Assembly: GCA_031423015.1 (NCBI GenBank)
Contig: JANPER010000059.1
Coordinates: 1-64,000, forward strand
Direction of reading: 5' to 3'
Source of the DNA: DATGPD01 sp031423015
GTDB lineage: Bacteria; Planctomycetota; UBA1135; UBA2386
Length of the DNA stretch: 64,000 nucleotides
Shown: positions 51,910 to 60,656 of the stretch, in pieces
Layout of the letters: the number at the start of each line of letters is the position of its first letter
Numbering within the stretch: position 1 is the stretch's first letter
Notes under the pieces: model-generated
What the model was told of the DNA's origin: nothing
Seen by the model: the letters and a program-made list of their open reading frames with translations, nothing else
Database searches by the model: none
Made by a program: the position numbers and the translations under genes

Positions 51910-51935
51910 ACGATAGTCGCATGTGGTTTGCATGT
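51910..51935 (-). promoter_or_regulatory. -10 box TATCGT and candidate VapB operator
   Basis: TATCGT (51910-51915, minus) ends 6 nt before ATG 51903. Directly upstream, GCATGT occurs twice (51919-51924 and 51930-51935, plus-strand reading) exactly 11 bp apart, one helical turn, as suits a ribbon-helix-helix dimer pair. Confidence 0.4.
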
Positions 51936-51996
51936 CGATTGCCGCTTCCAGGGCGTGTTCGACTGACGACCGGCCGCGGCGCCCCGCCATTCCCGT

Positions 51997-53262
51997 TCAT
52001 TGGCCTGGCGCGGCACCCAGCGTGCCGGCGGCGCGCGCGTGCCGGCCGTAGACGCGCTCGAACAAGGGCGTCGCTGACAGCGTGGTGACGATCGCCATCA
52101 GCACCATGATCGAGAACAGCGCCGGCTCGATGATGCCTTGGTGCAGACCGATGTTGAGGATGATCAGCTCCATCAGGCCGCGCGCGTTCATGAGCGTGCC
52201 GACGGCGAGAGCCGTGCGGTTGTCTTCGCCGCACATGCGCGCGGCCGCCCAGCAGGCGCCTAGCTTGCCGAGCGATGCCGCCAGCAGCACCACCAATGCG
52301 GTGATCAACATCGGCAGGCTGTCAACCATGTCGAGCCTGGTGTTGAGGCCCGAGAACGTGAAGAACATCGGCAGCAAGAACACCACCGCGAAGGGTTCCA
52401 GCTTCTGACGCAGGTCGCGGGCAAACAGGCCGCGCGGCATGGCGACGCCAAGCAAGAAGCCGCCGAACACTGCGTGGATCCCGATCACATCGGTGATCCA
52501 TGCCGCCAAGCAGAACAACGTCAGCACGACGCCCAGCAGCGGCGGCGTCACGCCGCCGGCGCGTTCCGCCGCGTGACCGAGGCGGCGGAGCAAGCGCCGG
52601 CCAAGGGTCAGAACCAGCACACCGTAGAGCACCCCGCCCGCGATCGCCGCGACGGCCACACCCGAACCGGCACCGAAACTGGCGATCACGACCGCCAAGA
52701 CACACCACGCGGCCGCATCGTCGATCGCGCCCGCCGCGAGCGCGAGCGTGCCCAGCGGGGTACCGGTGAGTCCACGTTCGTAAAGGATGCGGGCCAACAT
52801 CGGAAAAGCCGTGATCGCCATCGCCGCGCCCAAGAACAGACACGCCTCCCATTGCGTGGCCTTGGCAGAGAACAGGCCCGGCACGCCGTGCAGCCAGAAC
52901 GCGAGCCCGACCCCGAGCACGAACGGCGCCAGCATGCCCGCCACCGACACCGACACTGCGCTGCGCGCGCGCTTGTGCAGCAGCGCAAAGTCGAACTCGA
53001 CGCCAACCAAGAACATGTAGAGTCCGACGCCGAGCTGCGCGCCAACAAAGAGGGTCGTCAGGGACTCCTTGGGAAACAACACTTCCTGACCGGCCGGCCA
53101 CAGCAGTCCGAGCAACGACGGGCCGAGCAGCACGCCGGCCACCATCTCGCCGACGACTTGGGGTTGGCCAAACCGCCGCAGCAGGCGGCCGACGCCGCGG
53201 CAGGCGACCAGCACCACGCACATCTGCAAGAAGAACGCGGCCGAGAGTTCGCCAGGTGTCAT
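51997..53262 (-). CDS. CPA2-family cation:proton antiporter
   Basis: A 421-residue inner-membrane protein with about 12 helices. Typical features are GRLLRRFGQPQVVGEMVAGV, LLGPSLLG, LFLVGVEFD-like FLVGVEFDFALL, ALAAGAIDDAAAWCVLAVVI (the D-D ion-binding pair) and AVGTLMNARGLMELIILNIG. It exchanges Na+ or K+ for H+. No C-terminal TrkA-N domain, so it is the short form. Start ATG 53262. The NYN gene upstream on the same strand ends only 56 nt away. Confidence 0.9.
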   Translation of the reverse strand: MTPGELSAAFFLQMCVVLVACRGVGRLLRRFGQPQVVGEMVAGVLLGPSLLGLLWPAGQEVLFPKESLTTLFVGAQLGVGLYMFLVGVEFDFALLHKRARSAVSVSVAGMLAPFVLGVGLAFWLHGVPGLFSAKATQWEACLFLGAAMAITAFPMLARILYERGLTGTPLGTLALAAGAIDDAAAWCVLAVVIASFGAGSGVAVAAIAGGVLYGVLVLTLGRRLLRRLGHAAERAGGVTPPLLGVVLTLFCLAAWITDVIGIHAVFGGFLLGVAMPRGLFARDLRQKLEPFAVVFLLPMFFTFSGLNTRLDMVDSLPMLITALVVLLAASLGKLGACWAAARMCGEDNRTALAVGTLMNARGLMELIILNIGLHQGIIEPALFSIMVLMAIVTTLSATPLFERVYGRHARAAGTLGAAPGQ

Positions 53263-53318
53263 GCAGGCGGGGTGCTAGTGGCGCCGTGGAGGCTGCAGTC
53301 GGGGACGCAGGCCAACGC

Positions 53319-54278
53319 CTATCGCGAACCGTCGCCGCGCCGCGCGACGCCGGTCGACGTTGGCTTGCGCGCGGGCGGGCTGCTACTCGGTGCGCGCTGA
53401 CTCGGCGCGCGTTCGCTCGGCGCTCGTTCACTCGGCGCGCGCTGACTCGGCACTCGCTGACTCGGCGCGCGTTCACTCGCCGGGTCGGCCCGACGCCGCG
53501 TGCGCGGGCGCTCGGCGGCGGGCGCGGCGGGCGCGGTGACCATGTACGTGCGGCTGCGCTCGTCGCGGCGCAGGCTCACGATGCCGGCCTTCTCCGCGTC
53601 TTCCAACAACTCGCTGAAGCTGCCGTAGCCGAGCGCCGCCTCGCTGAACGCGGGCCGCTTGCGCTTCATGGTGTCCTTGACGAGCGAGGCCTGGATGACG
53701 TCGAAGTTCTCGCGTTGCAGCGCGCGCACTGTGATGGCGAGCAACTGGAAGGCATCCTCGCTCTGCGTGATCGGCTGCGCGCCCTGCTGCGGCGCGACCA
53801 CCATGCGGGCGAGATCCTCGTAGTAGATGAACTCATCGCAGCTGTTGGCGAGCAACGGCGAGGTCGATGCCTTCATGCCGAGGCCGATGACGCGGCGGCC
53901 GTTCTCCTTGAGCTTGGCCACCAGCGGCGAGAAGTCGCTGTCGCCCGACACGATCACGAAGGTGTCGATGTGCTCCTTGTTCCAGCTCAGGTCCATCGCA
54001 TCGACCACGAGGCGGATGTCGGCCGAGTTCTTGCCCGTGGCAGCTCGCCGCGGGATCTCGATCAGCTCGATGCCACTCTCGTGCAGGTCGGTCGTGTAGT
54101 TGCGGAAGCGATGCCAGTCGGCGTAGGCGATCTTGACGATGACCTTGCCCTTTTCGAGCAGCCGATCGAGCACGCGGCGCACGTCGAAGGCGCCGCTGCC
54201 GATGCCCAGCGCAATGTTCTCGAAGTCGATAAACACCGCGAGCTGATGCTGCGGCCCTGAAGAAGACGGCGCGGCCAT
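53319..54278 (-). CDS. NYN-domain putative ribonuclease with LOTUS/OST-HTH domain
   Basis: A 319-residue protein. The N-terminal NYN (PIN-like) domain contains AVFIDFENIALG (Asp18), SADIRLVVDAMD (Asp87, Asp93) and VIVSGDSDFSPLVAKLKENG (Asp113, Asp115), the acidic nuclease centre. Residues about 175-246 (QLLAITVRALQRENFDVIQA, GYGSFSELLEDAEKAGIVSL) match a LOTUS/OST-HTH RNA-binding domain. The basic, low-complexity tail is built of APSxR repeats. It is probably an RNA-processing or decay factor. TAGTCT and AAGGA precede ATG 54278. Confidence 0.85.
   Translation of the reverse strand: MAAPSSSGPQHQLAVFIDFENIALGIGSGAFDVRRVLDRLLEKGKVIVKIAYADWHRFRNYTTDLHESGIELIEIPRRAATGKNSADIRLVVDAMDLSWNKEHIDTFVIVSGDSDFSPLVAKLKENGRRVIGLGMKASTSPLLANSCDEFIYYEDLARMVVAPQQGAQPITQSEDAFQLLAITVRALQRENFDVIQASLVKDTMKRKRPAFSEAALGYGSFSELLEDAEKAGIVSLRRDERSRTYMVTAPAAPAAERPRTRRRADPASERAPSQRVPSQRAPSERAPSERAPSQRAPSSSPPARKPTSTGVARRGDGSR
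53395..53487 (-). repeat. 15-bp tandem repeat encoding APS(E/Q)R
   Basis: About seven copies of a 15-nt unit resembling cggcgcgcgttcact encode (S)ERAPSQRVPSQRAPSERAPS in the NYN protein tail. Copies differ only in the E/Q codon and one A/V. Confidence 0.8.
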
Positions 54279-54356
54279 AGATCCTTGACGGCGCAGACTA
54301 GCGCGGCGCGCGGGCTTTTGGCGCGGACTTCGGACGCTATTTGCCCTTCACGTTCG

Positions 54357-55652
54357 CTACTTGCCAGGCGACGAGGCCTGCAGCTGCGTGCGCAGCCAGG
54401 TCTCGAACGGCTTCTCCAACTGCTCGATGCGCTGGCCAAAGGCCTTGTCGAAGGTGCTGCTGCTGTCGCCCCGCTTGCCGCGCAGCGCCATGAAGGCGTA
54501 GCGCAGCAGCTTGTCGGCCGTTCCGTCAGGCGTGGTGTCCTGCATCAGGAACGCGACGAAGGCCTCGGTGTACGCCCAGTCCATCGCCTTGTAGTCGGTG
54601 ACCGAGTCGTAGTAGTGGTCGTCGACGTTGCGCCCCAGCAACAACGGCAGCGTGTAGCGGCGCTCATCGAGCACGAGCCGCAGGCGCACCTCGGTCATGC
54701 TGGGCTTGCCGACGACCGCGCGCCCCGCCGTGCCGCTGAGCTGTGATTCGACCCATTCGCCAAAGCCGACCTCGAACCAGTCGACGAGTCGATGTTCGAA
54801 CGTGGGATACGTGGCGTCGACGGCGACGCAGCGATTGAGCAGCGCCTCGGTACCCACGCGAAACAGCGCGGTCGCGCGGCCGGCCTCCCCATCGAAGAAG
54901 GTGTAGATGCCCTCCGGCGTCTGCGGCGGGTGGTAGTACGGAATGCGCAGCTGCGTCCAGCCAGGGAACTTGTCTTTGTCCTTCCACGCCAGCACCAACA
55001 CCGGGCTGAAGATCTCGTAGGCGTCGAGCTTGGCGCCGAAGCGCTCCATGAAGAACAGATACAAGCGCTCGAGGTCGAGCAGGGTATCCACCGCGCGCTG
55101 CACGCCCGCGTCGGTGCGCAGCTGGAAGTGCTCGGAGGTGAGTTCGAGGGGGTGACCGAAGTCGCTGGTGAAGGCGTCGAAGGCGTCTTTGCGCATCATC
55201 CGCTCGCCGCGACGCCACAGCCACTTCTCGCCCTGCTTGCTGTGGCCCAAGAACGCATGCGCCGCGGCATGGGTCGAGTCGACGCACAAGACGCGGTAGG
55301 CAAACAAGCGCGCCATCGCTTCGAGGTCTTTGCTGTGCGCCCACTCGGCGAGGATCCACAGGCGGCCGGCGTCGTCCGACGTGACGGCGTGCATGTGCAG
55401 CAGCTCGCGCAGCTTGTCGGTCACCGTGCTCATCGTCTTCACCTTGCTGCGCTCGACGCGCACGCGCTTGCCGCCCTGCAGGACCAAGACTTCCTTCTGG
55501 TCGAACGGGTTGGCGACGCGGCCGGTGATCGGCTGCCCACGCGTCAGCTCGACGATGTCGCGGCGATCGTCGCGGCCGATCGGCTCGACCGCCTGGGCGG
55601 CAAGGGCAACCGCGAACACGGCACCGAGAATGAGGCGAAGCGAAGTCTGCAT
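54357..55652 (-). CDS. Secreted protein related to DUF1570-type peptidase-like proteins
   Basis: A 431-residue protein. Signal peptide MQTSLRLILGAVFAVALAAQ, then a small beta domain (ELTRGQPITGRVANPFDQKE). A helical stretch with THAAAHAFLGHSKQGEKWLW follows, and then a peptidase-like domain (LTSEHFQLRTDAGVQRAVDT, LVDWFEVGFGEWVESQL). The overall plan resembles DUF1570 proteins, but no HExxH is seen, so it may be a non-catalytic relative. Start ATG 55652; the frame upstream carries nothing recognisable. Confidence 0.6.
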   Translation of the reverse strand: MQTSLRLILGAVFAVALAAQAVEPIGRDDRRDIVELTRGQPITGRVANPFDQKEVLVLQGGKRVRVERSKVKTMSTVTDKLRELLHMHAVTSDDAGRLWILAEWAHSKDLEAMARLFAYRVLCVDSTHAAAHAFLGHSKQGEKWLWRRGERMMRKDAFDAFTSDFGHPLELTSEHFQLRTDAGVQRAVDTLLDLERLYLFFMERFGAKLDAYEIFSPVLVLAWKDKDKFPGWTQLRIPYYHPPQTPEGIYTFFDGEAGRATALFRVGTEALLNRCVAVDATYPTFEHRLVDWFEVGFGEWVESQLSGTAGRAVVGKPSMTEVRLRLVLDERRYTLPLLLGRNVDDHYYDSVTDYKAMDWAYTEAFVAFLMQDTTPDGTADKLLRYAFMALRGKRGDSSSTFDKAFGQRIEQLEKPFETWLRTQLQASSPGK

Positions 55653-55803
55653 GGCAGGATTCAGAGCGCAGGAATCGTGCGTGCGCACGGGTGTTCAGGG
55701 TTCATCGGCCCAAGGCCCGGGGCACCGTGAGGCAAGCCCCGGCCGGGCCACGAAAACGACTCAACGCGCCTAGGTCACTACACGCCAAGAGCCAGGCCAG
55801 GCC

Positions 55804-55809
55804 TAGAAT
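55804..55809 (+). promoter_or_regulatory. -10 box TAGAAT for the DNRLRE-like gene
   Basis: TAGAAT ends 10 nt before ATG 55820. Confidence 0.4.
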
Positions 55810-55819
55810 CGAGGCCACC

Positions 55820-56818
55820 ATGCATCGAACCCTCGCCGTCGCTCTCTTGCTGGCCGCTCCGCTCGCCACGCAACCCTCGCTCGTCCGCCTGCCGGCCATC
55901 GCCGACGCCTCGGCCGATGCCGACCAGCCGACGGTGAACTTCGGCAGCGCCGTCATCGTCACGTCTGGCAAGACCTTCATCTCGACGCCCACGTTTCGCG
56001 TCTGGATGACACGAGGCCACTATCAGTTCGACCTGTCGTCGCTCGCGGGCCTGCCGCTTCCGACCCGCGCGCGCCTCCGCGTGGTTCAAGAGCAAGCGAG
56101 TGCCGCGGGTTGCCTCGACGTCACCGTGCATCGGCTCACGCAGCCGTGGAGCGAGATGACGCTCACCTGGCAGAACAAGCCGGCGCACGATCCGGCCGTG
56201 ATCGCTACCCAGTGCGTCGGCGACAGCTTCGACCTTGGCTCCAAGGTGTTCGACGTGACCACCCTGGTGCAAGCGTGGGTGCAGAACACGTCGCCCAACT
56301 TCGGCCTGGTGATCCGTGACCCCAGCGAGTCGTCGGCCGGCGCCGCACGCCCGATGCACGCCACCAGCCGCGAGGGCGCTGTCGCCGCGCAGCACCCGCA
56401 GCTCGAGATCAGCTGGAACACTCAGGCCTTCGGGGCCGGCTGTGGCCCCAACCCGCGCGTGCCGACGCTCGACATCGAGTCGGGCACGCCGGCGATCGGC
56501 GACACCTACGGGCTGCGCGCGAGCGAGTTCGCCGGCGGCGCGCTGCTCGTGCATCTCCTCGGCCTGAGTAACACCACATGGAACGGCAGCCCGCTGCCGC
56601 TGAACCTCGCGTTCATGGGCTACCCAGCTTGCGATCTGTTGGTCGCGCCCGACGTGATGGTGCAAGGCGCTGCCGACAACCGCGGGCGGGCGCAGGTGTC
56701 CTTCCGGGTGCCAAACGCTCCGTCGCTGCGTGGACGTTCTTTCTATCACCAGGTCGTCGGCGTCGACACGAACGTGGTGCTCGCGTTCAGCAACGGATTC
56801 GAGGCGCGAGTGTTTTAA
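55820..56818 (+). CDS. Secreted DNRLRE-like protein with shared C-terminal module
   Basis: A 332-residue protein. Signal MHRTLAVALLLAAPLATQ. Residues about 20-200 form a DNRLRE-type beta domain (PAIADASADADQPTVNFGSA, RARLRVVQEQASAAGCLDVT, MTLTWQNKP, VFDVTTLVQAWVQ), a carbohydrate-binding-like jelly roll. From about 205 the module begins with FGAGCGPNPRVPTL and has GLSNTTWNGSPLPLNL and FYHQVVGVDTNV. Convergent with the TPR kinase, 18 nt between stops. Ligand unknown. Confidence 0.8.
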   Translation: MHRTLAVALLLAAPLATQPSLVRLPAIADASADADQPTVNFGSAVIVTSGKTFISTPTFRVWMTRGHYQFDLSSLAGLPLPTRARLRVVQEQASAAGCLDVTVHRLTQPWSEMTLTWQNKPAHDPAVIATQCVGDSFDLGSKVFDVTTLVQAWVQNTSPNFGLVIRDPSESSAGAARPMHATSREGAVAAQHPQLEISWNTQAFGAGCGPNPRVPTLDIESGTPAIGDTYGLRASEFAGGALLVHLLGLSNTTWNGSPLPLNLAFMGYPACDLLVAPDVMVQGAADNRGRAQVSFRVPNAPSLRGRSFYHQVVGVDTNVVLAFSNGFEARVF

Positions 56819-56836
56819 GCCGCGTTGCAGCCCGGC

Positions 56837-59269
56837 TCACTTCCGGCCGGGGGCGACGTCGACTGGGACCACGAGCTTGGTCATGACTTCGGCCGCGGCG
56901 GGTTCGCCGAGCAGGCGCCAGGCATCGGCGGCCAGCGCGGCGGCCTTGCCGTCGGTGAACGCTGACAGAGCCAGGGCGCGCATCGCGGCCGACAACGCCT
57001 GCGTCGGGCTGCCATAGGCGGCCGCGATCTGGCGATCGAGCAGGAACTCAGCCACCTCGCGATGGCTGTCGGGGTTGTTCGGCTGTCGGCCGACAAAGCG
57101 CCTGAGTTCATCCCATTGCAGCGCCCCGTCGGCGGTCTTCTGCGCCAGATCGAGCCGATTGACGTGTGCCAATCTCAGATCCGGATCGGCGCGCACGGCT
57201 GCGTCGACCGCGGGTCGCGCCTCGTCCAAGCGCCCGAGGTCAATCAGGGTGGCGGCGATGTTCACCCAGGCTGGCGCGTAGTCCGGCTTCAGCTCGACTG
57301 CGCGCCGCAGGAACGTGAGCGACTCTTCGAACTGCCCGAGTTCGCCGAGCACGAAGCCCAGGTTGTAGTTCGTGCTCGCGTTTTCGGGCTGCAGCTCCAG
57401 CGCTCGGCGATACGGCTCGACCGCTTCCTGCATGTGCCCGGCTTTCACCATGTGCTCGGCGAAGCAGATGTGCGCCATCGGATCGCTTGGCGCCAGCGTC
57501 GGCACGATGCGGCTCTCCGTCGCAGCGCTTGCCTTGTCGCCCAGCGCGCACAGGGTGCCAACCAATTCGAAGCGCAGCGTCACGTCGTCGGGCCGCGCAG
57601 CGACGCAACGGCGCAAGATCTCTACGGCCTGCTTGCCGTCCACCGCGCGCATCGCGCGGCCGCGCGCCCGCTGCGCCACGGGCACGTCCGGCCACAGCTC
57701 GGCCAAGACGGCCGCCGCTTCCTTGGCGTGCGCGCGGGATCCAGCGGCACCTGCCACCGAACCGAGCAGCACATAGAGCGGCAGGCGGGGAGACGGGGAA
57801 AGGCGAGCGGCGAGCGATAGCCCGGGGAGCGCTCGCCGCGCCGTGGCGGCGTCCATGCGCTCGTCGGCGGTGCGGCTCAACGAACTCGTCGGCGCGGACA
57901 GCAGGACTTGCACCGAAGTCGCGATCGACGCGACGACCTCGCCAGACGGAACCGCGGTCGATGGGTTCGCCTCCGTGCCGGCGATCGGCTCGGCGAGCAG
58001 CGATCGCACGGCCAACGCCTCGGCGTGTGCTGGCGCCAGTACCAGCGCGCGGGCGACCGCCTCGCGCGCGGGTGGAAGTTCGTTCCCTGCGATGGCCACG
58101 TAGGCTTCCGCCAACGCTTGCTCGACGCGTTCGGCGCGCGCCGTCGCTTCGGCGGCCTGCACCAGGGGCCGGGTGGCGAACCAATGTCCGGCCAGCGAGC
58201 CCAGCAGCGGAGCGCCCAGCACGAACATCAGCACCGCCGCGGCGCGCCACGGCTCCCGGCACGCCCACTTGAACAGTCGAGTCGCCGGTGACGCGGGCTG
58301 CGCGGCGATGATGCCTCCCGTCAGGAATGCGCGCAGATCGGCTGCCATCGCCGCCGCGCTCGCGTAACGGTCAGCGGCGTGCGGTTCCATGGCCTTGTGC
58401 GCGATGGCCGCCAGTTCGCGCGGCACCTGGGGACACAGCCGCCGAGCGTCGGGCGCCGAGCGCTGCATGGTCTCGAGCACGGCGGCTGCGGTGACGCCAG
58501 AAAACGGCACGCTTGCTGTCAACAGCTCGAACAGGGTGACACCCAGCGCGAAGACGTCGCTGCGCGCATCCACTCTCTCGCCACGGAGCTGCTCGGGCGC
58601 CGCATACTGCGGCGTGCCCGCGAATCCGCCGCTGCGGGTCATGCCAGGTTGATCCTCGCTGCGCGCCAGGCCGAAGTCGAGCAGGGTGGCGGTACCGTCG
58701 CTCTGCACCAGGATGTTCGCCGGCTTCACGTCACGGTGCACGATGCCGGCGCGGTGCGCGTGATCGAGGCCGTCCGCCACCTGCGCCAACAAGGCAGCGA
58801 CCTCGTGCGGCGGGCGCGCGGTCTGGTCGATCGGCAGCCCATCGACCAGCTCCATCGCCAAGAAGTGCGTCTCACCCTCTTGGCCCAGTCCCAGCATCTT
58901 CACCAGGCTCGGATGCGCGAGACGTGCGGCGGCGGCGGCTTCGCGCCGCAGGCGGCGCACCGCGTCGGGGTTGGTGGTCAACCCCGGGGCGAGCAGCTTG
59001 ACTGCGACGCGACGATCGAGCGAGCGTTGCCGCGCCTCCCAAACCACGCCCATGCCGCCGCGGCCGATCTCGCGCAGCAACTCGAAGTCACCGAGGCAGC
59101 GTGGTTCCTCGGCCGATGGCTCGCGATTCGTGGCCAGCATCGGCTCCAGCAAGTCGCGCAGCTCGCCGTGCCGGCCGAGGAACTCCGCATCGCTCTCGGT
59201 GGTGCTCACCCGGTGTTCGAGGTAGGCCGAGAGAGCCTGTTCGAGACGGGTTCCTGATTGCCAGCTCAT
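56837..59269 (-). CDS. Ser/Thr protein kinase with C-terminal TPR domain
   Basis: A 810-residue protein. The kinase domain spans about 60-320: GRGGMGVVW, Lys91, HRDVKPAN with Asp180, DFG Asp198, GTPQYAAPEQ. A membrane helix lies at about 335-357. The C-terminal half has TPR units (LELQPENASTNYNLGFVLGE, VELKPDYAPAWVNIAATLID) for protein binding outside the cytoplasm. All catalytic residues are present. The start is ATG 59269; ATG 59335 in frame is possible. No sigma gene adjoins it. Confidence 0.87.
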   Translation of the reverse strand: MSWQSGTRLEQALSAYLEHRVSTTESDAEFLGRHGELRDLLEPMLATNREPSAEEPRCLGDFELLREIGRGGMGVVWEARQRSLDRRVAVKLLAPGLTTNPDAVRRLRREAAAAARLAHPSLVKMLGLGQEGETHFLAMELVDGLPIDQTARPPHEVAALLAQVADGLDHAHRAGIVHRDVKPANILVQSDGTATLLDFGLARSEDQPGMTRSGGFAGTPQYAAPEQLRGERVDARSDVFALGVTLFELLTASVPFSGVTAAAVLETMQRSAPDARRLCPQVPRELAAIAHKAMEPHAADRYASAAAMAADLRAFLTGGIIAAQPASPATRLFKWACREPWRAAAVLMFVLGAPLLGSLAGHWFATRPLVQAAEATARAERVEQALAEAYVAIAGNELPPAREAVARALVLAPAHAEALAVRSLLAEPIAGTEANPSTAVPSGEVVASIATSVQVLLSAPTSSLSRTADERMDAATARRALPGLSLAARLSPSPRLPLYVLLGSVAGAAGSRAHAKEAAAVLAELWPDVPVAQRARGRAMRAVDGKQAVEILRRCVAARPDDVTLRFELVGTLCALGDKASAATESRIVPTLAPSDPMAHICFAEHMVKAGHMQEAVEPYRRALELQPENASTNYNLGFVLGELGQFEESLTFLRRAVELKPDYAPAWVNIAATLIDLGRLDEARPAVDAAVRADPDLRLAHVNRLDLAQKTADGALQWDELRRFVGRQPNNPDSHREVAEFLLDRQIAAAYGSPTQALSAAMRALALSAFTDGKAAALAADAWRLLGEPAAAEVMTKLVVPVDVAPGRK

Positions 59270-59411
59270 CGAAGCACGGGTTGCGGGCAGGAATGTCGCA
59301 TGGCGGGAATCCATCTGTGCAGGATCAGGAGGCACGGCGACCGAACACGGTAACCAGTTTCTTCTTTGCAGCCCAAATGGCCCACTTGTGCCAGCGCAGG
59401 CCCTTAGCCCT

Positions 59412-59417
59412 TAGCCT
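59412..59417 (+). promoter_or_regulatory. -10 box TAGCCT for rsmE
   Basis: TAGCCT ends 6 nt before ATG 59424. TTGTGC at 59386-59391 could be a -35 box, but the 20-nt spacer is long. Confidence 0.4.
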
Positions 59418-59423
59418 CCGGCG

Positions 59424-60134
59424 ATGGCGCGACGCTACTTCGCGAACCCCCTGCCGCCTGCCGGTCCGGCGACGCTGAGTCCGAGCCTCGGCCATCACTT
59501 GGGGCGCGTCGTGCGCACCGGGCCCGGCGATGCCGTCGTGTTGTTCGACGGCAAAGGCCAAGAAGTGCACGCGACGGTGCTCGAAGTCCGCGGTCGCGAC
59601 GTGATCGTCGAAGTCGGCGCGCCGGTCGCCCGCCTGCTGGGACAGTCGCCGCGGATGGCGCTGGACGTCGCCTGCGCGCTGCCGAAAAAGCCGCGCACGG
59701 ATTGGCTGCTCGAACACGGCACCGAGGTTGGCATCCGCAGCTTCCGGCCGATCCTGACGGAACGAACGAATCGGCAGCACGAGCAACACGCGCATTGGGA
59801 GCGCGTCCTGATCGCCGCGTGTGCGCAGTGTGATCGCTCGATTCTGCCGACCATCGAGCCGACCGTCACGCTCGCCGAGCTGTGCGCGATGCCGCAGCCG
59901 CAAGCGCGCTACGTCGCGACGATCGCCGACACGGAACTCGGGCCCGCGTCCACCGACACTGCGCTTCTCGTGGTCGGACCCGAGGGCGGCCTGACCGAAC
60001 GCGAGATCACCCTGCTTACAGATGCAGGCTTCGCGCCGCGCAGTCTCGGACCGTTGACGCTGCGCACCGAGACCGCGGTGCTCGCGGGCGCGACGCGGTT
60101 GTTGCAGATGCCGGCGGACGCGAGCCGAGGGTGA
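59424..60134 (+). CDS. rsmE: 16S rRNA (uracil-1498-N3)-methyltransferase
   Basis: A 236-residue SPOUT-fold enzyme that methylates U1498 of 16S rRNA with SAM. It has the N-terminal RNA-binding PUA-like part (HHLGRVVRTGPGDAVVLFDG), KKPRTDWLLEHGTEVGI, the conserved LTERTNRQHEQHAHWERV and the knot SAM site LLVVGPEGGLTEREITLLTD plus LGPLTLRTETAVL. Length and motif order are canonical. It probably heads a short run with the lipoprotein at 60261 and the gene at 60657. Confidence 0.95.
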   Translation: MARRYFANPLPPAGPATLSPSLGHHLGRVVRTGPGDAVVLFDGKGQEVHATVLEVRGRDVIVEVGAPVARLLGQSPRMALDVACALPKKPRTDWLLEHGTEVGIRSFRPILTERTNRQHEQHAHWERVLIAACAQCDRSILPTIEPTVTLAELCAMPQPQARYVATIADTELGPASTDTALLVVGPEGGLTEREITLLTDAGFAPRSLGPLTLRTETAVLAGATRLLQMPADASRG

Positions 60135-60260
60135 CAGATTCGCGAACGCGGTTGCAGATTGCCGCTGGTCTCGTTCGCCTGGCCCTTCCGGTCGCCTAGG
60201 ATCCTGAGCCGCCCCAATCACCCAATAGCCGCCATCGAGCGGCGGAGAGTCTTCCTCAGC

Positions 60261-60644
60261 ATGCGCACATTGCCCACCGCCTTCGCCCTTGCCGTCACTT
60301 TCCTGCTCTCCGCCTGCGGCGGCTCCAAGCACGAGGCCGCAGCCGAAGAGTCGGTCACGCTGATGGAGCAAATCGGCACCGCACTCGAGTCCGTCAAGGA
60401 CGAAGTGACCGCCAAGGCGGCTGCTTCCAAGCTGGAACCGACCATCACCCGCATGGCCACGATGCAGAAAGAGATGCAGGCCTTGGAGAAGCCTGCGGGT
60501 GCAGCCGGCGAAGCTCTGAAGGCCAAGTATGAAGCCCGCATGCAGGCGGCCATTGCCAAGATGACGACCCAGATGGGGCGCGTGATGGCGGATCCGAAGT
60601 TGAGTGCGATCCTGCAGCCGGTGATGGCGAAGATGGGCAAGTAG
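60261..60644 (+). CDS. Small helical lipoprotein
   Basis: A 127-residue protein. The signal MRTLPTAFALAVTFLLSAC has the lipobox LSAC with CGG after it. The mature part is a long amphipathic helix set (MEQIGTALESVKDEVTAKAA, MQKEMQALEKPAGAAGEALK, MTTQMGRVMADPKLSAILQP). ATG 60261; TAGGAT at about 60198-60203 could be its -10 box. It ends 12 nt before the next gene, so the two are probably one transcript. Function unknown. Confidence 0.7.
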   Translation: MRTLPTAFALAVTFLLSACGGSKHEAAAEESVTLMEQIGTALESVKDEVTAKAAASKLEPTITRMATMQKEMQALEKPAGAAGEALKAKYEARMQAAIAKMTTQMGRVMADPKLSAILQPVMAKMGK

Positions 60645-60656
60645 CCCGCGTTGGCG

